Below are positions 17,469-25,553 of a stretch of 64,000 nucleotides of DNA, piece after piece (position 1 is the stretch's first letter; the number at the start of each line of letters is the position of its first letter). The DNA is taken from NCBI GenBank assembly GCA_018242765.1, contig JAFEBH010000002.1, positions 1 through 64,000 on the forward strand, written 5' to 3'. The notes beneath the pieces were generated by a model. The model was not told the DNA's origin. It searched no databases and worked only from the letters and a program-made list of their open reading frames with translations. Source of the stretch: Nitrospira sp. GTDB lineage: Bacteria > Nitrospirota > Nitrospiria > Nitrospirales > Nitrospiraceae. The position numbers were made by a program, and so were the translations under genes.

Positions 17469-20027
17469 ATGACATACCCACTCATCCGTACCGCACGATC
17501 TTTCACGGGAATGGCTCTGGTCCTCTTGGGATTGAGCACGTACGGCTGTGGAGACTCAGGAACAGCCACGCAACCGGCAGAGCTTGGGAACCTGTCGGTC
17601 TCCGCCGGAGACCTACAACCAACTTTTACCCCGGCAATAACGAGTTATACCGTCCAGCTCCCGACCGATGTCTTAAGTACAACCATCACCGCAACCCCTC
17701 GAGTAGCCGGCGATACCATCCGGATCGATAATCAGCAAGTCACGAGTCAAACCATTACGCTCGACTCGCCGGGGACAGAGAAATCCATTAACATCGTCGT
17801 CACAGAAACAGGCACAGGCGGCACGTCGAAGTCCTACACTGTCCAAGTCAAACGCGCGAGCCTGACCGGAGACAATTCGTTAGCGAACTTGACTGTTTCA
17901 CCAGGAATCCTTGCGCCCGAATTCGATAAAAGCTCGGTGAGATACACAGTCAGTGTTGACAATAACATCAGAAGCGTCACGCTCACCCCCACTCTCTCAG
18001 ATCCTGCCGCAACGATGACCGTAAATGGGCAGCCAGCAACCTCTGGTCAAGCACGCGCAATCAATCTCAATGCTGGCAACCAGGTCACGACAATCACGAT
18101 CGCCGTCACGGCTCAGAATGGAAGCACGCAATCCTATGAGGTTGCCGTAAGTTCTAAACCATCAAACAACTTACAAGGGCTCACTATCTCACCCGGAACC
18201 TTAGTCCCTGCGTTCAGAGCAGGCGGCACCGGCTACACGGTGAACGTGGGTAATGGTGTAGGCAGCGTGACGGTACGGCCAACCCTGGCAGATACCAGGG
18301 CAACCATGACCGTGAACGGCCAAGCCACCACGTCTGGGCAATCTCAAACCATTACATTAAACCAACCCGGCTCTCCCACAATTATCACCATATTCGTAAT
18401 CGTTCCGGAGGTGTTACCCAAACAGTATTCGGTGACCGTCAATCGGGCAGCCCTTGGTGGAAACAATAATTTGTCTGCATTAGCCGTAACACCGAGGCCC
18501 TTAGACTCCCCCTTCAACGCAAACGATCTCAGCTATACCGTGAATGTGGCCAGCACTGTAGGCAGCGTGACGGTACGGCCTACCCTGGCCGATCCCGCCG
18601 CGACCATGACCGTGAATGGACAAGCCTCCACATCGGGACAGGCCCGAGCCATTACCTTGAATGGAGCGGGATCGGATACTTCAATTAATATCGTAGTGAC
18701 CGCCCCCAATAGCACACAAAAGATCTACACGGTAAGTGTTCAACGTGCAGCCCTCGGTGGCAACAACAATTTGCAGAGCTTGACCGTGTCGCCAGGCACC
18801 CTCAGTCCCGCGTTTAATGCAAACACAACAAGCTACACGGTAGATGTAAACAGCAATGCGACCAACCTAACGGTCACACCGCAGCTCCAAGATTCTGCTG
18901 CCAGCCTTCAAGTGAATGGACAAGCTTCCACTTCTGGACAAGCTCGGGCCATCCCGTTGAACGGACCAGGCTCGAACACCATTATCAATGTTGTGGCAAT
19001 CGCACAGAACGGGAGCCAAAAACTTTACTCGATCACCGTCAATCGTGCGGTGCCATCGAGCGATAACAATCTGTCAGCGTTGAGAGTGCGGGTCGGTAAC
19101 ACAACCCAGACCTTGTCTCCATCATTTAACTCGGACGAATTAGCTTATACTGTCAACGTAGCGGCGGGTGTAACCAGTGTCAGTGTGACTGCGACAAAAG
19201 CGGCCTCGAACGCCGTGATCTCTGGGGACCTGCCCAATAGCGGACAGGCAACCATTCAGCTAGATGGGCCTGGAACCAGTAAAGTGGCATCAATCATAGT
19301 CACCGCCCCAAACGGAACACAGAAATCCTACGCCATCACCATAAACCGAGCAGCGCCATCGAGCGACAACAATCTGTCGACGCTGTCTGTATCGCAAGGC
19401 AGCTTGACTCCTGTCTTTGCTCCTGACACATTCGCCTATTCGGTGGATGTGACGAGCGACATCTCAAGCATCAACGTAGCTGCAACGAAAGCAGATCAAA
19501 GCGCCGTGATCTCCGGTGACCTGCCCAACAGAGGACAAGCGACCATCCAGCTGGACGGACCAGGTACCAGTAGAGTAGTATCGATCATAGTCACCGCCGC
19601 AAATGGAATTTCGAAAACCTATGCCGTCACCATCAACCGAGCAACGGCACCTACCCCGCCGGCTAAACCGGCGACCGCCCCTGACCTGCTACAGGCAGAT
19701 GACTCTTGCCAACTTATTCCAGGGACGAGTACCTGCTTCCCTCCCACTAGTAATACGGACAACCTGACGAACATCAAGAGACCAGGATTCAGTGTCTCAA
19801 CGCCAGGCACAGGGGAGGCCGCAAAGGTTTACATAAAGAAAACAACAGGGGAAGAATTCCCTTCATCCTCTACTCCGGCTGGCAACACCCTTATCTTCAG
19901 ACCGAATGTGGATTTACCTGATGGCCTCTACGACGTTACCTATACATTAAGTAACTCAGTCGGCGAGTCGGACAAGAGTCCGGTCATGACGCCACAATTG
20001 GAAATCAACACCATAATCAATAACTAG
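17469..20027 (+). CDS. Lipoprotein with seven cadherin-like beta-sandwich repeats
   Basis: 852 residues from the ATG at 17469, giving a signal peptide ending STYGCGDSG, a probable lipoprotein site. A GTG at 17415 would add 18 residues but lies in a GGTCAC/GTGACC hairpin. Seven repeats of about 90-100 residues follow. Each opens like NNLSALTVSPGTLSPAF, continues with SYTV, and ends near SYTVTVNRA; this is the cadherin-like domain PF12733 pattern. The last 120 residues (from about 730) form a different beta domain with two Cys. The repeats are conserved at DNA level (18255-18300 against 18555-18600; 19219-19280 against 19507-19568). Surface location is inferred. A five-repeat paralogue follows. 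Confidence 0.85.
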   Translation: MTYPLIRTARSFTGMALVLLGLSTYGCGDSGTATQPAELGNLSVSAGDLQPTFTPAITSYTVQLPTDVLSTTITATPRVAGDTIRIDNQQVTSQTITLDSPGTEKSINIVVTETGTGGTSKSYTVQVKRASLTGDNSLANLTVSPGILAPEFDKSSVRYTVSVDNNIRSVTLTPTLSDPAATMTVNGQPATSGQARAINLNAGNQVTTITIAVTAQNGSTQSYEVAVSSKPSNNLQGLTISPGTLVPAFRAGGTGYTVNVGNGVGSVTVRPTLADTRATMTVNGQATTSGQSQTITLNQPGSPTIITIFVIVPEVLPKQYSVTVNRAALGGNNNLSALAVTPRPLDSPFNANDLSYTVNVASTVGSVTVRPTLADPAATMTVNGQASTSGQARAITLNGAGSDTSINIVVTAPNSTQKIYTVSVQRAALGGNNNLQSLTVSPGTLSPAFNANTTSYTVDVNSNATNLTVTPQLQDSAASLQVNGQASTSGQARAIPLNGPGSNTIINVVAIAQNGSQKLYSITVNRAVPSSDNNLSALRVRVGNTTQTLSPSFNSDELAYTVNVAAGVTSVSVTATKAASNAVISGDLPNSGQATIQLDGPGTSKVASIIVTAPNGTQKSYAITINRAAPSSDNNLSTLSVSQGSLTPVFAPDTFAYSVDVTSDISSINVAATKADQSAVISGDLPNRGQATIQLDGPGTSRVVSIIVTAANGISKTYAVTINRATAPTPPAKPATAPDLLQADDSCQLIPGTSTCFPPTSNTDNLTNIKRPGFSVSTPGTGEAAKVYIKKTTGEEFPSSSTPAGNTLIFRPNVDLPDGLYDVTYTLSNSVGESDKSPVMTPQLEINTIINN

Positions 20028-20465
20028 CGCTATCAACGCTGCCACCGCCTGTGAGGAGATGTACAGCCGATTAAGGTGACCGTTTCGGCAACTAGGTTCA
20101 AACCGGAATGCCGTGCTGTCTAGATCGCCATTGCCGATAAGCAAATCCCAGCGTCTCAATTGGCTGTTCCACTGGACAAATCAGAGGCGCCAATTGCACC
20201 CACTAGCCGTATCAGATCACACTCCCTCACCCTGAGCCGATCACTCTAAGAGTACCCCTCAATTATCCCGGGGATCGTCCCCCGTCCATCTTTCAGCACC
20301 CTCTGTTGCCTCGACCAGCCCCCCTCCTTTGCCCAGTCTTCCTATACTCCTGTAGGTCTAGACCGTTTTCCCCTCCTCTCCTAGCATCTGGAACCTGCTT
20401 TTCGGGGTTGGTAGGATCCGGCAGACTGAAGACTCCTGCAACAAGAGAAAGTAATCGGAATCACT
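20028..20465. other. Intergenic region between the two cadherin-like genes
   Basis: 438 bases. No frame looks coding. A weak CGGGGA/TCCCCCG inverted repeat lies near 20270-20283. Nothing else recognised. Confidence 0.5.
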
Positions 20466-22136
20466 ATGAAATACATTCTGACCATGACCCGCTTCTGTCA
20501 CACAGTTCTCCTTGTCGCCATCATCGGGTTTAGTGCTACTAGCTGCCAAGACAGCGTCTCTGTTTCAGAGAATACCGTAGAAGTTCCCCTCTCCAGTTTG
20601 ACCGTGACCCCAGGGACCCTACAGCCTGCGTTTTCGAGTAATACCACAAGCTACCTGGTCGAGGTATCGACTACGGTGAGCACCGTCACTGTGACCGCTA
20701 CCCCACGAGACAGCTCAACAACACTGTCGATCAACGGCATCGATACCAACCCAGGTCAGGGACGCCCCATTACACTCAGTTCATCGCAACCAACGACGAC
20801 CATCACCATCGTCGTCACAAGCCAAAACGGCCTTGAGAGCACCTATGACATCCTAGTTCGTAAGGTCGATAACACGCTATCGGCCTTATCGGTGACACCT
20901 CCTGGGGCTTTTCCCGCTCCGGGATTTGTGCCGAGCACCCTGACCTACCAAGTTGATGTCGCCAGCAGCATCAATAGTGTCACCGTTGTGGCCACGAAAG
21001 CTGATCCGCATGCCGTGATGTCCGGATCAGTGACTGCCGGAGCGGGAAGCACCGCCGGCCAAGCCATCATCCCACTGAACGGGCCCGGGCAACCAACAGT
21101 GGTGTCGATCACCGTGGCTGTCCCCAATAGCGAAGCCAAGACTTATACCATCACCGTGCAACGTGCGGCTCTATCAAGCAATAACAACCTATCGGCGTTG
21201 ACGGTCACACCACCCGGTTCTTTCCCTCCTCCCGGCTTCATTCCGAGTACCCTGAACTACACCGTAAACGTGGCTACGAACGTCAATCGCGTGGATGTCA
21301 CGGCAACTAAATCCGACATCAATGCCGTGATGGCTATCGGCAGCGTAATCGTCCCGGCAGGAACCGCATCGGGGTCAGCTCTCAATATTCCACTCGATGG
21401 ACCCGGGTCCCCTACAACCATCTCCATTGTTGTGACCGCCCAGAATGGGAGTCCCAAAACGTACAGTGTTACCGTAAACCGAGCTGCATCGACCGATGAC
21501 ACGCTATCAGCCTTGACGGTCGCCGCGAATAGCCTCGGACAGCCGCTGGTTCCAGGTTTTAGTGCGAGCACCGTGGACTACACGGTGAACGTCGCCAGCG
21601 CTGTCACTGAAGTTATCGTCTCGGCAACCAAGTCTGATCGGAGTGCCGTGATGCTGATCGGTTCCCTATCCGTCCCTGCCGGGACCTCATCAGGGCAAGC
21701 AACCTTCCCACTCGGTGGGCTAGGCACCCAAACCGTTGTGTCGATTTCAGTAACTGCTCAGAGTGGAGGCGCTCCTAAGACTTACACCATCAGGGTGAAC
21801 CGTGCAGCATCAACCGATGACACGCTATCGGCCTTAACGGTCACCGCAAACAGCATCGAGCAGCCGTTGGTTCCAAGCTTTAGCGCGATCACTTTAGGCT
21901 ATTCTGTAAGTGTGGAGAGCATCGTCGATCAAGTAACTGTGTCCGCTACCAAGTCCGATCTCAATGCTGTAATGGCTATCGGTAGCGTAACTGTCCCTGC
22001 AGGAACAGCTTCCGGTTCAGCACCCAACATTCCTCTCAGTGGGCCAGGGACCCCAACCGTTGTGTCTATTTTCGTGACTGCTCAGAGTGGAGGAGTCCCC
22101 AAAATCTACACCATCATTGTGAACCGAGCACTGTGA
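20466..22136 (+). CDS. Lipoprotein with five cadherin-like beta-sandwich repeats
   Basis: 556 residues. The signal peptide ends SATSCQDS, a plausible lipoprotein Cys. Five PF12733-like repeats follow, opening SSLTVTPGTLQPAF, SALSVTPPGAFPAPGF, SALTVTPPGSFPPPGF, SALTVAANSLGQPL and SALTVTANSIEQPL. The last two and the middle pair look like recent duplications (shared DNA such as gatgacacgctatc). It lacks the extra C-terminal domain of its neighbour and stops right after the last repeat (IIVNRAL). Likely outer surface; function unknown. Confidence 0.85.
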   Translation: MKYILTMTRFCHTVLLVAIIGFSATSCQDSVSVSENTVEVPLSSLTVTPGTLQPAFSSNTTSYLVEVSTTVSTVTVTATPRDSSTTLSINGIDTNPGQGRPITLSSSQPTTTITIVVTSQNGLESTYDILVRKVDNTLSALSVTPPGAFPAPGFVPSTLTYQVDVASSINSVTVVATKADPHAVMSGSVTAGAGSTAGQAIIPLNGPGQPTVVSITVAVPNSEAKTYTITVQRAALSSNNNLSALTVTPPGSFPPPGFIPSTLNYTVNVATNVNRVDVTATKSDINAVMAIGSVIVPAGTASGSALNIPLDGPGSPTTISIVVTAQNGSPKTYSVTVNRAASTDDTLSALTVAANSLGQPLVPGFSASTVDYTVNVASAVTEVIVSATKSDRSAVMLIGSLSVPAGTSSGQATFPLGGLGTQTVVSISVTAQSGGAPKTYTIRVNRAASTDDTLSALTVTANSIEQPLVPSFSAITLGYSVSVESIVDQVTVSATKSDLNAVMAIGSVTVPAGTASGSAPNIPLSGPGTPTVVSIFVTAQSGGVPKIYTIIVNRAL

Positions 22137-22281
22137 TCCACTCGACGCCATCACGCCTATAACGATTTTTCCATGCCTGCGCGGTCCTACCTAAACCCAG
22201 CGACCACAGCCAATCTCACTCACTAAGGAAGACTCTCCTCGACATATCCAATCGTTGTACAAGATTTATAGCTAAGCCTAG

Positions 22282-22404
22282 TTGTTGTTGCGACCCTATT
22301 CCCCAGACCTCACCCCCCTCGAGCACGACTTCGCCGTGCTCAAGAAACGTCGGAAATATCAGGAAACCACGTCAATCGATCAGCTCGTGAAGGCCTATCA
22401 ATGA
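22282..22404 (+). pseudogene. IS630-family transposase C-terminal fragment
   Basis: About 40 codons ending in TGA at 22402. They read RPYSPDLTPLEHDFAVLKKR and then end near QLVKAYQ. The PYSPDLxPxE motif is the last part of the DDE domain (third acidic residue) of IS630-family transposases. Everything upstream of the motif is missing. The stop abuts the stop of a helicase fragment on the other strand. Confidence 0.75.
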
Positions 22405-22690
22405 TTATCGCGTGGCCATAGTCAGAGGTTTTGACTCCCATGAGTCATAATCAACCAGGAAAACGTTTCCAACTATATCTTGCCCTAAACGACCAGCGCG
22501 TCCAGCAAAGTTCCATAGGGATGCCGAACCGAGATTATTACCTTGGCCCCTGGTTGGTGTATCGATAAAAACATTTCTCGCAGGGAGGTTTACGCCTTGG
22601 AAGAGAGTCGTGTACAGACAAGATACTTCAAGTGCTCACTCTTGAACGCCTCTTCAATGGCTCCCCTTAGCAAGCTAGCGCATTTTGGAT
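22405..22690 (-). pseudogene. Ski2-like DEAD/DEAH helicase C-terminal fragment, frameshifted
   Basis: Minus-strand translation from about 22690 gives LLRGAIEEAFKSEHLKYLVCT. A one-base shift near 22612 follows, then TLFQGVNLPARNVFIDTPTR (motif V region) and WNFAGRAGRLGQDIVGNVFL (motif VI), ending at TAA 22405. The GVNLPA and GRAGRLG motifs are those of Ski2/Brr2-like SF2 helicases, a group used by several anti-phage systems such as Hachiman HamB. The N-terminal two thirds are absent and the IS5 element lies just upstream. It is too short for the frame list and is clearly dead. Confidence 0.72.
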
Positions 22691-22723
22691 TTAAGTGTAG
22701 GGGCTGACATAGCTAAGCACTAG

Positions 22724-23552
22724 GCTCAGGACTCATTTTTTCAGATAGAAGGTGACAGTTGCGGCGAGGCGGATCGCCGAGAAGAAAGTGCAGGCACAGC
22801 GATCATATCGCAGGGCAAGCCGACGCCAATCCTTGATCCGCCCAAACATGCTCTCGATCTTGTGTCGTTGTTTGTAGAGGAGTTTGCTGTAGTGGCGCCG
22901 TCTCGTTCGGCCCTTACGCGGCGGAATGCAGAGGGTGATCCCCTGCTGCTTGAGGGCAGTGATGAACCAATCCGCATCATAGCCGCGGTCGGCAATCAGG
23001 TGCGTGGCATTAGAAAGACAGGGGAACAGGCAGTGTGCGCCAGTGTCATCGCTGGTGTGTCCGGCTGTCAGCAACAGGTATCCCGGCTTGCCCGCGTCGT
23101 CGCACACGGCGTGGAGCTTCGAATTCAGGCCACCTTTCGTGCGGCCAATACAGCGGGGGACTGCCCCGTTTGATACAGACTTGCTGCCGTTCGGTGGGCC
23201 TTCAGATGGGTGGTCTCGATCATCAGACAGTCTCTCGCTCCAGCGTATCGCGACAACTCACGGAAGTCTTGTTCAAGATCCCTGCCCGGCTCCAGCGGAC
23301 AAACCGATTGTAGTGCGTCTTGTGTGGCCCATAGGCGTTCGGAGCATCTTTCCATTGAAGACCATACCGGATCCCAGAGATGATCCCGCCGATCATCCGC
23401 TCGCGGCACACCATGCGAGACCGGGAAACGGGGGTTGATCCGATTCAACTGCTGCGTGGTCAACAGAAACAGGTCACTCATGGTTACCTCCAGCCAGCGT
23501 GCAGCACAGATCACTGGCTGAGGGGACCCCTCACACTTAATGAGTCCTGCCT
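22724..23552. mobile_element. IS5-family insertion sequence with CTAG target duplication
   Basis: 829 bases. Both ends carry CAGGACTCATT as an inverted repeat (left 22727-22737; right on the minus strand 23549-23539), three bases inside the element tips. CTAG flanks it at 22720-22723 and 23553-23556, matching the YTAR target preference of IS5-type elements. One minus-strand transposase fills the element but is broken by frameshifts. It landed in or beside already damaged genes (helicase fragment, DUF2007 gene). Confidence 0.82.
22733..23481 (-). pseudogene. IS5-family (IS427-like) transposase, three frameshifts
   Basis: Starts MSDLFLLTTQQLNRINPRFP at 23481 with GGAGG five bases upstream. The frame then changes three times: near GGCGGGATC (after ADDRR), near AACAAGACT (after RAGILNK) and near ACGGGGCAG (after LYQTG). 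Stitched together it reads like a normal DDE transposase: GLQWKDAPNAYGPHKTHYN, MIETTHLKAHRTAASL, GRTKGGLNSKLHAV, LIADRGYDADWF and FGRIKDWRRLALRYDRC. All three shifts are single-base indels, two in G runs, so decay or assembly error are both possible. IS427-type elements sometimes use one programmed shift, not three. Confidence 0.82.
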
Positions 23553-23556
23553 CTAG

Positions 23557-23946
23557 ACTCTTGAGCAGGCCGATATCCAGTGCACGATCAAGAACCAGCG
23601 CTCCTCTGGCCTGGCCGGAGAGATTCCTTTTACTGAGGTGTTCCCGGAATTGTGGGTGATCCAAGATGAGGATATCGATCGGGCGTGGCGCTTACTTGAC
23701 GATGGCCTGGTGTTATTGCCATTGAACCAAGAAGGTTGGATCTGTCCGGGATGTGACGAACGTCACGAAAACCAGTTTGCTACTTGCTGGAAGTGCGGCC
23801 AAGAAAAATCGCCCGCCGAAGTCTCCCAATCCCTCTTACTTGGGGCACCATCACTTTTTCCCACACACAAACTTCCAGACCGATTGTGCCATGGTCCCTC
23901 GTGGGATCGGTGCCCAACCAGATTCACCAGACTTCTTATAGATTGA
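23557..23946 (+). pseudogene. DUF2007 / zinc-ribbon protein lacking its N-terminus
   Basis: Open from just after the CTAG at the IS5 edge. It reads TLEQADIQCTIKNQRSSGLA, GEIPFTEVFPELWVIQDEDI and DRAWRLL, the core of DUF2007 (putative signal-transducing) proteins, then CPGCDERHENQF and CWKCGQE, a CxxC-CxxC zinc ribbon. The usual first 15-20 residues are missing: an in-frame TAG at the IS boundary precedes it and nothing similar is found beyond the element. The last 30 residues run antisense over the 3' end of the next gene. A GTG at 23638 could give a 102-residue remnant. Confidence 0.7.
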
Positions 23947-24297
23947 GTCTCCGGTCCCCATGTTGCCGGCAAACTGCTCGATAGCCACAAGACGAAAGCG
24001 TTCTTTGGAACAGTCGTGTTCTTCTTGAGCACGAACAGAAGAAAAGCTGCTGAATTCTCTGGTGTGAGGAGTCTTCAGATCGTCGAGTATCCAAACCTTT
24101 ACCACATCGCCGGTCCTAATAATGGTCTCCCGGTCTATATAGACCTTGGCATGATTGTTACCATCGAGGAGATGCCACTCCGCAGATGCGGACCCCTCAC
24201 TTAGTGTGTGGCTCGCAACCAGCAGGAGCAGCACCATAACGGGACGTGGAACCATTGGAAGAAGCAGGCATCGACAGGCACGCCACATGGGAAACAC
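23851..24297 (-). CDS. Secreted protein resembling surface-adhesin E family
   Basis: 148 residues. There is a long N-terminal signal segment (ATG at 24297, 24288 or 24255 possible) cut near SASA. The mature part reads WHLLDGNNHAKVYIDRETII, VVKVWILDDLKTP and DCSKERFRLVAIEQFAG, and ends WAPIPRGTMAQSVWKFVCGK. This resembles the small PF16747-type domain, with a W-start, YVD strand and two Cys. It lies 12 bases downstream of the 85-residue gene on the same strand. The adhesin role is only a family name. Confidence 0.65.
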   Translation of the reverse strand: MFPMWRACRCLLLPMVPRPVMVLLLLVASHTLSEGSASAEWHLLDGNNHAKVYIDRETIIRTGDVVKVWILDDLKTPHTREFSSFSSVRAQEEHDCSKERFRLVAIEQFAGNMGTGDSIYKKSGESGWAPIPRGTMAQSVWKFVCGKK

Positions 24298-24309
24298 GGA
24301 AATTCGTCG

Positions 24310-24567
24310 TCACTCAGATGGTGGCTTCATGCCAAGCTCGTCGACCCGTTTCAAGCAGTCGTTGAATCCCTGCCGACGTTGAACAAATGACCAAAACAGT
24401 TTGTACCGATTTAGCATGTCCAACTGTTCCACATGTTCATTACATGTCTTCTGTTTCCAGGGCTCTACGTGGTCCGGAGGTGCAGTGACCACCCATGCCC
24501 CCCCAACCAAGGATGAGATAAGCAACACCGCACCGCCGACGATCATCACTCCTGTCTTGACACTCAT
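24310..24567 (-). CDS. Small membrane-anchored protein
   Basis: 85 residues. The N-terminal hydrophobic stretch (TGVMIVGGAVLLISSLVGGA) is a membrane anchor. The short outer part has two Cys (KQKTCNEHV and FNDCLKRV) that could form a disulfide. GAGGG lies five bases before the ATG. It is probably co-transcribed with the adhesin-E-like gene 12 bases downstream. Family unknown. Confidence 0.65.
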   Translation of the reverse strand: MSVKTGVMIVGGAVLLISSLVGGAWVVTAPPDHVEPWKQKTCNEHVEQLDMLNRYKLFWSFVQRRQGFNDCLKRVDELGMKPPSE

Positions 24568-24646
24568 GAATCCCTCTTTCAGTACGTTGAATATCGAAGC
24601 ACCGGCCGACCCCTTGTAGGGAAAAACCTTGCCCTTTGCATCAAGA

Positions 24647-24736
24647 TGGTGCCGGAGGTGAGAATCGAACTCACACGGGCCTTTTGAGCCCGAGGGATTT
24701 TAAGTCCCTTGCGTCTGCCTATTCCGCCACTCCGGC
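24647..24736 (-). tRNA. tRNA-Leu (TAA)
   Basis: A 90-nt class II tRNA on the minus strand. Acceptor stem GCCGGAG, D arm TGGCGGAATAGGCAGACGC, anticodon loop CTTAAAA giving TAA, and a long variable arm GCTCAAAAGGCC. T arm GAGTTCGATTCTC; encoded ACCA end. Confidence 0.96.
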
Positions 24737-24932
24737 GAAGGGCGGATTTTAGCATAGCCACGAGGCTGCCCACAGCCACTTTCTCGTTAGCCTTCATGCA
24801 AGCCCCTCACTCACTCCGATACCCCAGAACCCCGAAATCGGCATAAGCCCTCAACAAACCATAGTGAGGTAGAGTAGAATGTAAGTGATGAGCGGTGCAA
24901 CCGTCAGGAAACGAGGGGACTGAGCGGAGGTG

Positions 24933-25544
24933 ATGCGGTTGAGCACATCGGTCTCCCTCTTGTTTGCCGGTCTGCTCCTGCTCAGCCTGGCACTACCACC
25001 GACAGCAGCCGGCCAAGAAGCCGTGCTCGATGTGCTCCCCCTCCGCCCCTTTAACTTTGATATCTCCTTCAACCAACGGACCTTTGCACCTCAGGCCAGG
25101 GTCATCGCGGCGCAGGTCGGGATCACTGCTCTTCGGTATGGGCCACTTGAAATGAGAACCGTCTATCAATACTACAGTCACCACACTCCGACGTTCATAA
25201 CCGACCAGCACTCGCTGTTCCTCAACCCCCGCTGGAATAACTTCATTGATGTCCTGGATTTCCCTCGCGCCAGACCGATCAACCGCATCATCCGACACGT
25301 GCTGTTCGGACCGCTCGAGGATCGAGCAGTCCCCTACGTCGGCACACTAATTGGTGGCACTCTCCCTGGACGGAGCCAAGGTTCACCTGGCTATCTGTAC
25401 GGAGGTCAAATAGGCGTGCGATTCCCGGTTGCTCGTGGATTTTCGGTCGATATGGGACTCCAATACACTCGGTTTGAGATTGATTTTAAAGGCAAGTCTG
25501 ATCTCTCCCAGCAATGGCTGTTTACAATCGGGATTCGTCTGTAA
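24933..25544 (+). CDS. Secreted, probable outer-membrane barrel protein
   Basis: About 203 residues. A signal peptide ends near PPTAAGQE. The start is ambiguous: GTG 24930, ATG 24933 or TTG 24939. GGAGG at 24926-24930 best fits the TTG, but only ATG/GTG keep the basic residue needed by the signal. The mature chain alternates beta strands and ends with strand-like VDMGLQYTRFEIDF and WLFTIGIRL, an aromatic-rich terminus as in outer-membrane barrels. It is the first gene of a three-gene unit with the solute-binding lipoprotein and heme-domain protein. Family not recognised. Confidence 0.65.
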   Translation: MRLSTSVSLLFAGLLLLSLALPPTAAGQEAVLDVLPLRPFNFDISFNQRTFAPQARVIAAQVGITALRYGPLEMRTVYQYYSHHTPTFITDQHSLFLNPRWNNFIDVLDFPRARPINRIIRHVLFGPLEDRAVPYVGTLIGGTLPGRSQGSPGYLYGGQIGVRFPVARGFSVDMGLQYTRFEIDFKGKSDLSQQWLFTIGIRL

Positions 25545-25553
25545 TTATCCCCT

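Noticed and set aside
22282..22404. Possibility that the IS630 tail is a functional short gene
   Set aside because: It has no start or ribosome site and only the final part of a DDE domain.
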